NCBI RefSeq assembly: GCF_008369935.1
Contig: NZ_VTUZ01000027.1
Span: 62,001 to 126,000, forward strand
Source: Paraburkholderia panacisoli
Lineage (GTDB): Bacteria > Pseudomonadota > Gammaproteobacteria > Burkholderiales > Burkholderiaceae
Direction: 5' to 3'
Length of the DNA stretch: 64,000 nucleotides
Under the pieces are notes generated by a model, which did no database searches, had not been told where the DNA came from, and worked only from the letters and a program-made list of their open reading frames with translations. Each line of letters begins with the position of its first letter. Position 1 is the stretch's first letter. Made by a program: the position numbers and the translations under genes. Shown here piece after piece: positions 25,398 through 33,761 of the stretch.

Positions 25398-26867
25398 ATG
25401 AATGAAGAAATCCTGATCAATGTCACGCCGCAGGAAACGCGCGTCGCGCTCGTCCAGCAGGGCGCCGTCCAGGAACTTCACGTCGAACGAACGCTGTCGC
25501 GCGGGCGCGTCGGCAATGTCTATCTCGGCAAGGTCGTGCGCGTGTTGCCGGGCATGCAATCCGCCTTCATCGACATCGGTCTCGAACGCGCGGCGTTCCT
25601 GCACGTAGCCGATATCTGGCATCCGCGCATTGCCGGCGAGCCGCAACATCAGACACCGCATCAGCCGATCGAGAAGATCGTGTTCGAAGGCCAGACGCTG
25701 ATGGTGCAGGTCGTCAAGGATCCGATCGGCACGAAGGGCGCGCGGCTGTCCACGCAAGTGAGCATTGCCGGGCGCACGCTCGTGTATCTGCCGCAGGAAC
25801 CGCACATCGGCATCTCGCAGAAGATCGAGAGCGAGGCCGAGCGCGAAGCGGTGCGCGCGCGCCTGACCGCCGTGCTGCCCGCCGATGAAAAAGGCGGCTA
25901 CATCGTGCGCACGATCGCCGAAGATGCGACCAGCGAAGAGTTGGCCGGCGACGTCGCATATCTGCGCAAGACGTGGGCCACGATTCTGTCGCAGGGCCAG
26001 CGCATGCCGCCGACCAGCCTGCTCTACCAGGATCTGAATCTCGCGCAACGCGTGCTGCGCGATTTCGTCAACGATGAAACGTCGCGCATTCAGGTCGACT
26101 CGCGCGAGACTTATCAGATGCTTGCCGACTTCGCGGCGGAGTTCACGCCGGCGGTGTCGTCGATACTGCATCACTACACCGGCGAACGGCCGTTGTTCGA
26201 TCTGTACAACATCGAAAGCGAGATTCAACGTGCGTTGTCGCGGCGGGTGGATCTGAAGTCGGGCGGCTATCTGGTGATCGACCAGACCGAAGCGATGACC
26301 ACGATCGACGTGAACACCGGCGGTTATGTGGGCGCGCGCAACTTCGACGATACGATCTTCAAGACCAACCTCGAAGCCGCGCATACGATTGCCCGGCAAT
26401 TGCGGCTGCGCAATCTGGGCGGCGTGATCATCATCGACTTCATCGATATGGAAAACACAGAGCATCGCGACCAGGTGCTCGGCGAGTTGAAGAAGGCATT
26501 GTCGCGCGATCGCACGCGCGTGACCGTGAATGGGTTCTCGCAGCTCGGGCTGGTGGAGATGACGCGCAAACGCACGCGCGAGTCGTTGGCGCATGTGCTG
26601 TGCGAACCGTGCCCGGTTTGCCAGGGCAAGGGGCAAGTGAAGACGCCGCGTACGGTTTGCTATGACGTGCTGCGGGAAATTCTGCGCGAGTCGCGGCAGT
26701 TCAATCCGCGCGAGTTTCGTGTGGTGGCGTCGCAGCAGGTGATCGATCTGTTCCTCGAGGAAGAGTCGCAGCATCTGGCGATGCTGATTGATTTTATTGG
26801 CAAGCCGGTGTCGTTGCAGGTGGAGTCGAATTTGAGTCAGGAGCAATACGATATTGTTTTGATGTAG
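25398..26867 (+). CDS. rng: Ribonuclease G
   Basis: 489 residues, the usual RNase G length and lacking the long RNase E tail. An S1 domain lies near the start (G-N-V-Y-L-G-K-V-V-R-V-L-P-G-M-Q). The DNase-I-like catalytic segment has T-I-D-V-N-T-G and I-I-I-D-F-I-D-M with the metal aspartates, and the zinc-link C-x-x-C (E-P-C-P-V-C-Q-G-K-G) is present. Processes 5' ends of 16S rRNA and some mRNAs. It ends the block, 36 bp before an intrinsic terminator. Confidence 0.97.
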   Translation: MNEEILINVTPQETRVALVQQGAVQELHVERTLSRGRVGNVYLGKVVRVLPGMQSAFIDIGLERAAFLHVADIWHPRIAGEPQHQTPHQPIEKIVFEGQTLMVQVVKDPIGTKGARLSTQVSIAGRTLVYLPQEPHIGISQKIESEAEREAVRARLTAVLPADEKGGYIVRTIAEDATSEELAGDVAYLRKTWATILSQGQRMPPTSLLYQDLNLAQRVLRDFVNDETSRIQVDSRETYQMLADFAAEFTPAVSSILHHYTGERPLFDLYNIESEIQRALSRRVDLKSGGYLVIDQTEAMTTIDVNTGGYVGARNFDDTIFKTNLEAAHTIARQLRLRNLGGVIIIDFIDMENTEHRDQVLGELKKALSRDRTRVTVNGFSQLGLVEMTRKRTRESLAHVLCEPCPVCQGKGQVKTPRTVCYDVLREILRESRQFNPREFRVVASQQVIDLFLEEESQHLAMLIDFIGKPVSLQVESNLSQEQYDIVLM

Positions 26868-26903
26868 CTTGATTGACTTTTGTTTCGAGTTGATCGGAAA
26901 ACG

Positions 26904-26933
26904 AAAAAGCCGACCCTCGCGGGTCGGCTTTTT
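26904..26933 (+). terminator. Intrinsic terminator after rng
   Basis: An A-run, an 8-bp GC-rich stem (GCCGACCC/GGGTCGGC) with a TCGC loop and a five-T tract form a classic rho-independent terminator. The A and T runs flank both sides, so it may act in both directions. It closes the purD-rng direction of transcription. Confidence 0.93.
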
Positions 26934-27439
26934 CGTTGGCGTGGCTCTATCCCAATAACATTACTCGCGGACTTCGAATCCGATGATTACGCGGCAGCGC
27001 TCGCCACACTCGACCAGTCCTATCCGTGGGGGCGAAACCAGCGTCGCAAATCGATCGTTTCGATCGAGGCAACGTTGGGGGCGGAGCTGCTTGTTGAATG
27101 TGACAACGTTGAAGTAGAGCCCTTGAACTCTGCGGCCAACTAGCGGCTACCGCGAGGAGACGCTCTCAGACCGATCGCATCCACTCCAGGGATTTTGCGC
27201 CGTTGCTGCTCGCCGCGAAACGTCGTTCAGTGCAATTGGAAAATCGAGCAGACGGACACGGTCTTCGCGAGCCGGGATGATCTCATTAAAGCCAACCCCG
27301 CCTGAATATGCCAACTGCGCCGCAACGGCGGAGTCGGTTTGCCCCCCGCCGCGCCAATCCGTCGCTCGCGGCGTTTGCGATATCGCCGCCCGATGCTGTC
27401 GGCACTTCCCCCCACCTCTCCCGACCCTCAATTTCCCAA
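26934..27439. other. Gene-free stretch with a possible decayed coding remnant
   Basis: A plus-strand frame at about 26940-27143 reads like protein (D-F-E-S-D-D-Y-A-A-A-L-A, S-I-E-A-T-L-G-A-E-L-L-V-E-C) but has no in-frame ATG after the terminator that precedes it. It ends at a TAG at 27141. It may be the 3' end of a lost gene. I could not assign it to a family. The rest up to 27439 shows nothing recognisable. Confidence 0.3.
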
Positions 27440-27468
27440 TTGACTCGCCTGCCCAACGCGCGTAAAAC
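27440..27468 (+). promoter_or_regulatory. Promoter of the RHH-regulator operon
   Basis: TTGACT at 27440-27445, a 17-bp spacer and TAAAAC at 27463-27468 make a good sigma-70 promoter. The predicted start near 27475 falls just before three direct repeats (27483-27510) and about 50 bp before the regulator ATG. Confidence 0.6.
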
Positions 27469-27482
27469 CTAAACCATCCCAC

Positions 27483-27510
27483 TGGATGTTAATTGGATGT
27501 TCTCTGGATG
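27483..27510 (+). promoter_or_regulatory. Tandem direct-repeat operator, likely for the RHH regulator
   Basis: TGGATG occurs three times, starting at 27483, 27494 and 27505, exactly 11 bp apart, between the predicted transcription start and the RHH gene ATG. Ribbon-helix-helix dimers typically bind short tandem repeats cooperatively on one helix face. Autorepression is inferred from this placement. Confidence 0.55.
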
Positions 27511-27525
27511 CCCATCGGAGTGCAA

Positions 27526-27951
27526 ATGCCCAAACTCAACCTCGTCGACAGTTCACGCCCCAAAGGGGGCGACACCGAAAAAATCACCATCAACCTCGGT
27601 CCGGTCGACCTCGGCCAGATAGACCTGCTGGTCGAAGAAGGCTTTTACTCGAACCGCACCGACATGATTCGCACGGCGATCCGCAACCAGCTTGCGGTGC
27701 ACGCGCAGGTGGTCACGGAAACGGTGACACGGCGCGCGATGGTGCTCGGCTTGCAGCACTTCTCCCGGCAAGACCTCGAAGCCGCCCAGGCCGCGCACGA
27801 ACAACTCGACATCCACGTCCTCGGCCTCGCCAGCATCGCCTCCGATGTGCCGCCGGAACTCGCGGCGGCGACGATTGCATCGGTCGTAGTGCTCGGTGCG
27901 TTTCACGCCTCGCCCGCGGTCAAGGCGGCGCTCGCCGGACGCATCAGCTAG
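27526..27951 (+). CDS. Ribbon-helix-helix (CopG-like) transcriptional regulator
   Basis: 141 residues from the ATG at 27526, which has GGAG seven bases upstream; earlier TTG and ATG codons fall within the repeats. The N-terminal part (about 15-55) has K-I-T-I-N-L-G-P-V-D-L-G-Q-I-D-L-L-V followed by Y-S-N-R-T-D-M-I-R-T-A-I-R-N-Q-L, the strand-helix-helix pattern of RHH proteins. The C-terminal half is of unknown type and could sense a ligand or oligomerise. The PHB-depolymerase-like esterase gene follows by 85 bp, suggesting a role in polyhydroxybutyrate control. Confidence 0.8.
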   Translation: MPKLNLVDSSRPKGGDTEKITINLGPVDLGQIDLLVEEGFYSNRTDMIRTAIRNQLAVHAQVVTETVTRRAMVLGLQHFSRQDLEAAQAAHEQLDIHVLGLASIASDVPPELAAATIASVVVLGAFHASPAVKAALAGRIS

Positions 27952-28036
27952 CCGCTTCGTTCGACTCGTCGAGTGACGCAAGCTGCGGCTCGTCACTCGC
28001 TCACCCATGCCGCGAGGCAACTCAACGAAAGCCATC

Positions 28037-29179
28037 ATGAAGATGAACGAAGATTTTCTGAGGTCGATGAAAGACGCCTTCGATCTGCTGCACACGAAGG
28101 GTCCCACCGAAGCGACCGCCGCGGTTCAACGCGCGCTCGCTGGGGTCAACGCAGAAGCGGTCCATGCGCGCACGCCGCATACTCCGCGCGCGCCGAGCAA
28201 TTGGACGCAAGCATGGTCCCGGGTTCAAGCGGAGGCTGAGGCACAGGCGCAGGCATACGCACAAACGCAAACGCACGCGCGCCCGAAGCCGCGCACCCCT
28301 GCCCCACACACCTTCGACGCCGCGACACCCGGCGCCTTCAGCACGCACACCTTCAGCAACAGTGCGGGGCAGCGTCAATACAAGCTATACGTGCCGGCGG
28401 TTTACAACAACGAGCCGTTACCGCTGATCGTGATGTTGCACGGCTGCACGCAGAACGCCGACGACTTCGCGGCCGGCACGCGCATGAACGAGATGGCCGA
28501 GCGTCATGGCTTCATCGTTGTGTATCCGAATCAGTCGCAAGCGGCGAATCATTCGAAATGCTGGAACTGGTTCAAGCCTGGCGATCAGCAGCGCGGCCTT
28601 GGCGAACCGTCGATGATTGCGGGCATCACGCGCGAGGTGATGACGCACTATCGCGTCGATGCCGCGCGAGTCTACGTGGCTGGCCTGTCGGCGGGCGGCG
28701 CGATGGCGGATGTGATGCTGAACACGTCGCCCGAGCTGTACGCAGCCGCTTGCGTGCATTCGGGCCTCGCCCACGGATGCGCGAAGGACCTGCCCTCGGC
28801 CCTCGCCGCGATGAAGGGCGGCAAGCCGCAGCGCAAGCCCGCGCGCGCCGCGCCGCAACGTCCGCTGATCGTGTTTCATGGCGATGCGGACACGACGGTC
28901 CATCCGTCGAATGCGACCGGTCTCGTCGCGTCCTTCGATGCCGGCACTACGACCGTCAGTGCGCCGGCCACTGCGGCTCACGCGTCGCGGAACGGACGCG
29001 GCGCTACGCTGCAACGGCGCGTCGCGGCCAATGGCGTCGAAGCGGAGTACTGGTTGATCCACGGTGCGGGCCACGCGTGGGCCGGCGGCAGTCAGCGCGG
29101 CTCGTACACGGACCCGGCGGGCCCCGATGCGACCGAGGAGATGCTGCGATTCTTTCTCGCTCATCCGCGGATGGATTGA
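28037..29179 (+). CDS. PHB depolymerase family esterase
   Basis: 380 residues from the ATG at 28037 (ATG at 28007 also open). An N-terminal low-complexity part of about 90 residues is rich in A, Q, E and T. The alpha/beta-hydrolase core then has L-H-G-C-T-Q-N-A-D-D-F (oxyanion side), the lipase box G-L-S-A-G-G with the nucleophilic serine, F-H-G-D-A-D-T with the acid, and G-A-G-H-A-W-A-G-G with the histidine. This is the LpqC/poly(3-hydroxybutyrate) depolymerase type. No signal peptide is evident, so an intracellular role is possible. Confidence 0.85.
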   Translation: MKMNEDFLRSMKDAFDLLHTKGPTEATAAVQRALAGVNAEAVHARTPHTPRAPSNWTQAWSRVQAEAEAQAQAYAQTQTHARPKPRTPAPHTFDAATPGAFSTHTFSNSAGQRQYKLYVPAVYNNEPLPLIVMLHGCTQNADDFAAGTRMNEMAERHGFIVVYPNQSQAANHSKCWNWFKPGDQQRGLGEPSMIAGITREVMTHYRVDAARVYVAGLSAGGAMADVMLNTSPELYAAACVHSGLAHGCAKDLPSALAAMKGGKPQRKPARAAPQRPLIVFHGDADTTVHPSNATGLVASFDAGTTTVSAPATAAHASRNGRGATLQRRVAANGVEAEYWLIHGAGHAWAGGSQRGSYTDPAGPDATEEMLRFFLAHPRMD

Positions 29180-29622
29180 GCGGAGGGTCGCTTTGAGATA
29201 TGATTTCATATAACTTACCGCGCTTTACAGCGAAGTCAGTTAACGATCACCTAGTCGACACAGTGGCTTATATTTTAAGTAAATTCATGTTTTGGTTGCA
29301 ATAAATGGATTTTGGCGGCAATGCTCTCTCAGCGTTGCGAGTCATTTATCAAAGTATAGTTGTAGGACGACATACAATAACTTCTAATCGCATAGCGTCG
29401 TCGCCACCGTCCAACTGCGCACCCAAGTCCAATATTCCGTCCGCCCGACCAACCTCTCCTTTCCCGCCGGCGGCAAGCACCAACGAATCCCCCTCGATGC
29501 AACGACCGACTCCGGTTTATCAAGGCCCCACCCCGCCGCCATACGAATCAGCAGCAAAGCAATGAAAGCGACACGGCTCGTGGTCAATCCACACAGTGCG
29601 CGACGACAACATCATTAGAAAT
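29180..29622. other. AT-richer gene-free stretch
   Basis: 443 bp, visibly richer in A and T between about 29195 and 29395 than the surrounding DNA. It contains the palindrome ATATGA-TT-TCATAT at 29198-29211. No gene, tRNA or insertion-sequence end was recognised. It may be the edge of acquired DNA carrying the EamA exporter gene downstream. Confidence 0.4.
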
Positions 29623-30645
29623 ATGACCATGTCTATCACAACAACTGGACCGCGCGAACCCGCGCGTTTCTTTTCGCAACCCAGAGTGCTGATCATGCTC
29701 GCGACCTTCTGCTGCCTTCTGTGGGGCAGTTCGTATCCGGCAATCAAGATCGGCTACGCTTTGCTGGGCATCGCGCAAAGCGACATTCCATCGAAGCTGG
29801 TCTTTGCCGGCTACAGGTTCGTGCTCGCAGGACTGCTTTTGCTGATAGTCGCCGCACTGTCGAAAAAGCCGCTTTTCAATTTGGACCGCCGTAACGCCGG
29901 GCAGTTGATGCTGCTGGGCTTTACGCAAACCGCAATCCAATACGTTTTCTTCTATATCGGCCTCGCCTACACCACAGGCGTTCGTGGGTCCATCCTGAAC
30001 GCAACGACGACTTTCTTCAGCGTGTTGCTGGCCCATTTCATCTATAAGAACGACAAAATCTCACCGCGCAAAGCTGCCGGGTGCCTGCTGGGATTTGTGG
30101 GTGTCATGGTCGTGAATGCCGGCGACGGGTTATTCGATTTTGCATTTGCGCTGCTCGGCGAAGGCTTCATCGTCATCGCCGCCTTTGTCCTGTCCGCCGC
30201 ATCGATTTATGGAAAACGTATCTCGCAGGGCATGGACGTCATGGTCATGACCGGGTACCAATTGGGGTTTGGCGGCGCTGTGCTGTTGGCGGCGGGATAT
30301 GCCACCGGAGGAACCGTGCGCGCATTCACAGCGGAATCGGCGGCGTTGCTGGGTTACCTGGCGATCCTCTCCGCATTGGCCTTCACGTTGTGGAGTTTGC
30401 TCCTCAAATATAACCAGGTCGGCAGAGTGACCGTTTTCAATTTTCTGGTCCCCGTGTTCGGCACGACGTTGTCCGCCATCTGCCTGAACGAAAACATCAT
30501 GGAGTTGAAAAATCTTGTGGCGCTCGTTCTCGTATGCAGCGGAATATGGCTGGTCACTCGCTCGCCAAAGCTGCGTTCGCGTCATTCAAAACCGGCCGTT
30601 GTTTTGACCGATGTTCAGGAGTGCCGCAGCAGCCACGGCCGATAG
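29623..30645 (+). CDS. EamA/DMT family transporter
   Basis: 340 residues with about ten hydrophobic helices in two EamA repeats. The first repeat starts L-L-W-G-S-S-Y-P-A-I-K, the usual drug/metabolite exporter motif; the second carries V-F-N-F-L-V-P-V-F-G-T and L-N-E-N near its end. Family members export amino acids, drugs or metabolites; the substrate cannot be told. Start could be 29623 or 29629. Codon use is less GC-rich than in its neighbours (A and T common at third positions), suggesting acquisition from another source. Confidence 0.83.
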   Translation: MTMSITTTGPREPARFFSQPRVLIMLATFCCLLWGSSYPAIKIGYALLGIAQSDIPSKLVFAGYRFVLAGLLLLIVAALSKKPLFNLDRRNAGQLMLLGFTQTAIQYVFFYIGLAYTTGVRGSILNATTTFFSVLLAHFIYKNDKISPRKAAGCLLGFVGVMVVNAGDGLFDFAFALLGEGFIVIAAFVLSAASIYGKRISQGMDVMVMTGYQLGFGGAVLLAAGYATGGTVRAFTAESAALLGYLAILSALAFTLWSLLLKYNQVGRVTVFNFLVPVFGTTLSAICLNENIMELKNLVALVLVCSGIWLVTRSPKLRSRHSKPAVVLTDVQECRSSHGR

Positions 30646-30712
30646 GATTGTTGCGCCAGGCCGCCTGGCGGACTTGTTGGTACGCGCTTGAGCCTCGTCT
30701 GGCAACTCAGCC

Positions 30713-31522
30713 TCACGCCGCGACCTCGCAGCCGGCCTGTTCCAGCGCGGCCTGCGCATGCTCGTGCAACTCACCGCCCGCAAGCGACGCGTCCGGCGTG
30801 CGCACCCACGCAGCGATGCGCAGCGTTGCGCCGCCGTCCTCCGGGTAATGGGCCACCGAGACAATCGGTGCGAGCGTCGTGCCGTTTAGTACGCGTGGTT
30901 CGTCGGCGACCAGCTTCTTCAATTCGCCGATCGCGGCATCGACGTCCTTGCGCTGGGCAAGTTCGACATCGACCTCGATGCGCTGCGTGCCGCCGCTGCT
31001 GTAATTGATCACCGGATTGCTCCAGATCTGGCTGTTCGGCACGAACACCGCGTTGCCGTCGCCACGCTCGATACGCGTGGTGAACAGCCCCACTTCGCGC
31101 ACAATGCCAGCCGCCGCGCCGCTGCCCTCGATCACGTCGCCGACGCGAAACGGCCGCAACAACAATAGCATCATGCCGGCCGCGATATTCTGCAACGTGC
31201 CTTGCAATGCGAGCCCGATCGCGAGGCCGGCAGCGCCAAGCACCGCGAGCACACTGGCGGTCGCAATGCCGACCTCGCCGAGCGCCGCGATGAAGACGAG
31301 CACGCGCACCGCCCAAGTGCCCATGGCGGCGAGCATCGGCGCGAGCGTCGGGTCAGCATGCGTGCGGGCGAGCGCTTTGGCGAACATCGCACCCACACGG
31401 TTCGACAGCCACCAGCCGACCACGAGGATCAATACGGCCAGCGCGATTTGAAGCGCGTCATGTGTGAGCGTGACGAGCAGCGACGGTTGCAGATGCAATA
31501 GACGGGAAATGAGATCGTTCAT
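30713..31522 (-). CDS. Small-conductance mechanosensitive channel (MscS family)
   Basis: 269 residues. Three membrane segments lie in the first 120 residues. The pore helix shows G-A-A-G-L-A-I-G-L-A-L-Q-G-T-L-Q-N-I-A-A-G, the alternating Gly/Ala TM3 pattern, followed by R-P-F-R-V-G-D-V-I and V-P-N-S-Q-I-W-S-N-P-V-I-N-Y of the beta domain. It opens in the inner membrane on hypo-osmotic shock. Monocistronic and convergent with the EamA exporter gene. Confidence 0.92.
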   Translation of the reverse strand: MNDLISRLLHLQPSLLVTLTHDALQIALAVLILVVGWWLSNRVGAMFAKALARTHADPTLAPMLAAMGTWAVRVLVFIAALGEVGIATASVLAVLGAAGLAIGLALQGTLQNIAAGMMLLLLRPFRVGDVIEGSGAAAGIVREVGLFTTRIERGDGNAVFVPNSQIWSNPVINYSSGGTQRIEVDVELAQRKDVDAAIGELKKLVADEPRVLNGTTLAPIVSVAHYPEDGGATLRIAAWVRTPDASLAGGELHEHAQAALEQAGCEVAA

Positions 31523-31668
31523 CGTGACTCAGTTTCGTTGCGGGATAGGTTCTCCTGGCGCGAGTCAGCAGGATGCGTTCCTGCCCTCACGTTTTACGCG
31601 GAGGCACATGGCTTGCTTTCCTTTGCACCGGCAACACCCCGCTTGCGTTTGCGAATAGGGAGAACCAG

Positions 31669-31884
31669 ATGACTGCGCATTTCAAGCCGCACGACCGCCT
31701 CAGTTCGAACACGCCGCGAGGCATCACGCAAGGTAAGGTCGTGCGTGTCATTTCTACGCATACGACCGTGGACGGCAAAAGCGTCGATGCGTAAGAATCC
31801 GACCCGCGTTACGAGGTGGAGTCCGAGAAAAGCGGCAAGCATGCCGTTCATCGCGGCGACGCGCTGCGGCGTCTGAAGGATTGA
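31669..31884 (+). pseudogene. DUF2945 (TUDOR-like) gene interrupted by a stop codon
   Basis: The ATG at 31669 begins a frame (F-K-P-H-D-R-L-S-S-N-T, G-K-V-V-R-V-I) that hits TAA at 31792-31794 and then continues in the same frame with D-P-R-Y-E-V-E-S-E-K-S-G-K-H-A-V-H-R to a TGA at 31882. The downstream part is exactly what DUF2945 proteins contain after an A-S-E/K-x-(D/E)-P motif, so the TAA replaces a sense codon (usually Ser). Full length would be 71 residues. It is either a true nonsense mutation or a sequencing error. Confidence 0.75.
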
Positions 31885-32375
31885 AGGGATTCGAGGAATT
31901 GAAGCGCGGATACTGCGCGAAAAAATGAATGGCCGCTGGGCCGAGTTCTACTTCAAGCCGTTTTGCTTGAAGCCGGGAGGCAAAGTCATCCACCGCAACC
32001 TCAACGGCAGTTCGCGCAACGCATCCAGCGTCTGCAGCGTCTGATCGGTATCGCCAAGCAGCACGCCCTTTGGTGAGACTGCCGGAACGGCGACCGTTAT
32101 ATCCGTGGATGCAGGTCGTCGCGCGGAGCCGCCAAGATTGAACGTGCTTGCCGTCGAAGCCGGCGACAGCCATAGACGGGGCGGCAAGCGAAGCAACGAA
32201 CGGCAAGGAGTGCCAATTGCCAGTTGCGCTTATTGAAAGCACTCCGGTGAAGCGGCAAAGCCGCGCAGGCGCGCGGCAACGTCAGCCGTGTAATGGCGCG
32301 CTGTATTCCACTCAAGCGTGTGTCGATCAGACGGGAACAAACAACGCGCCGCGCTCCGAGACCGATAGATTCAGT
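31885..32375. other. Gene-free stretch
   Basis: 491 bp between the broken DUF2945 gene and msrC. A minus-strand frame at 31948-32196 has no recognisable domain, no convincing ribosome site and could be chance. No repeats or strong hairpins were seen. Confidence 0.35.
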
Positions 32376-32888
32376 TCAAGCCGCCGGCGCCGCACCGCGC
32401 GGCAACGCCGCTTCGATGAACACCGCGCACAACGCCTCCATCCCCTTCGCGTCTTCCGCATCGAAGCGCGCGACGACCGGGCTATCGACATCCCATACGC
32501 CGATCAGCGTGCCGTCCGGCGCGACGAGCGGCACGACGATTTCCGATTGCGACGCCGAATCGCACGCAATATGACCGGGAAACTCGTGCACGTCGCGCAC
32601 GACCTGCGTCTGCCGGGTCTGTGCGGCCGTCCCGCATACGCCCTTGCCGAGCGGGATGCGTACACACGCGGGCTTGCCCTGGAACGGTCCGACGACCAGT
32701 TCGCGGCCGTCGTGAAAGTAGAAGCCGGCCCAGTTGAGATCGCTCAGCGAATGAAACACGAAAGCGGAAAAATTCGCTGCGTTGGCGATCCAGTCGGTTT
32801 CGCCGGCGAGGAGCGAGCGCGCCTGGGCGACCAACTCTTCGTATTGCGCGGCTTTAGGCAGATGCGAGGCAGAGGAGACTTCGAACAT
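32376..32888 (-). CDS. msrC: Free methionine-R-sulfoxide reductase (GAF domain)
   Basis: 170 residues made of one GAF domain. L-N-W-A-G-F-Y, L-V-V-G-P-F-Q-G-K-P-A-C, G-K-G-V-C-G and H-I-A-C-D-S-A-S-Q-S-E-I-V-V-P match the fRMsr family. The three redox cysteines are at 75, 85 and 109, spaced as in the E. coli enzyme (84, 94, 118). Reduces free methionine-R-sulfoxide in the cytosol. Starts at the ATG at 32888; the longer frame upstream is not supported. Confidence 0.93.
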   Translation of the reverse strand: MFEVSSASHLPKAAQYEELVAQARSLLAGETDWIANAANFSAFVFHSLSDLNWAGFYFHDGRELVVGPFQGKPACVRIPLGKGVCGTAAQTRQTQVVRDVHEFPGHIACDSASQSEIVVPLVAPDGTLIGVWDVDSPVVARFDAEDAKGMEALCAVFIEAALPRGAAPAA

Positions 32889-33069
32889 GACGGCGTCCGT
32901 GATGAGAGCAAAAAGAGGAACAGCAAGTCGTGCAGTGTAAAGCAAGCGCCCGCTTCCTTCACGGCGCGCGGCCGCCGTTGCACATGCTCGCCCCTCCACA
33001 CCGGTTGGCTTCAGCCGCGCTTAAGACCAGTCAGCGCGTCTGAAGCCAGCGGACCGGACAGTACCTTTG

Positions 33070-33495
33070 TTACTGATCGACGCCGATGATCACGCTCGAC
33101 GCCTTGAAGATCGCCGTTGCCGCCTTGCCGCTCGCGAGGCCGAGGCGATCGACGCTCTCATTGGTGATGACCGCCGCGACCTGCGCGCCACCCGCGCTGA
33201 TGATCACTTCCGAATTCACCGCACCCTTCGTCACCGCCGACACGGTGCCGGCGATGCAGTTGCGCGCTGAGACCTGGCTCTGCGCGACATCGACCATCAC
33301 GATCACCGACGATGCCTTGACCAGCGCGAACGCTTTCTTGCCGGCAGCAAGACCAAGCGACGTCGCGCTGCCGTGCGTGATGACCGCGACGATCTCGAGG
33401 CCGTCCTGGGTGCGCAGCGTGACTTCGTCGTTCACTGCGCCGTGTTTGACTTCCGCCACTTCGCCGGCGAATTGATTGCGTGCGCTGGTTTGCAT
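33070..33495 (-). CDS. Molybdenum-pterin/molybdate-binding protein with two Mop (TOBE) domains
   Basis: 141 residues formed by two tandem Mop repeats, each starting S-A-R-N-x-(F/I)-A-G and containing G-A-V-N-(D/S)-E-V, I-(T/V)-x-x-S-x-x-x-L-G-L and A-x-x-K-A-S-S-V-I. This di-Mop layout is found in cytoplasmic molybdate-storage proteins (molbindins). AAGGAG stands six bases before the ATG at 33495. No modABC genes are adjacent. Divergent from the NlpC/P60 lipoprotein gene. Confidence 0.92.
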   Translation of the reverse strand: MQTSARNQFAGEVAEVKHGAVNDEVTLRTQDGLEIVAVITHGSATSLGLAAGKKAFALVKASSVIVMVDVAQSQVSARNCIAGTVSAVTKGAVNSEVIISAGGAQVAAVITNESVDRLGLASGKAATAIFKASSVIIGVDQ

Positions 33496-33761
33496 GTCGT
33501 GCTCCTTGCTGGTTGGGACGCCGCGCATGAAGGTTGCGAAGCGAGGTTTGGAGTTACGGACCAGTGTAACGAAACGCCCACCGGCTGCAATCGCACGCGC
33601 TTGCAGTGCGCGCGATGAACGATCCGAACCCATATGAGAACACGTAAGCGCTGCGTATAGGCGCGCATAACGCGGCGCCGGCACCGCATGACACGGCCGG
33701 ACGCGTCGCACGACTCACGGACGCCGTATCATCGTGCCCTGGACCCACTCTGCCGAACTCT

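Noticed and set aside
29305..29565. 86-codon frame before the EamA exporter
   Set aside because: Serine/proline-rich, no domain, no ribosome site, and it lies in AT-rich non-coding sequence.
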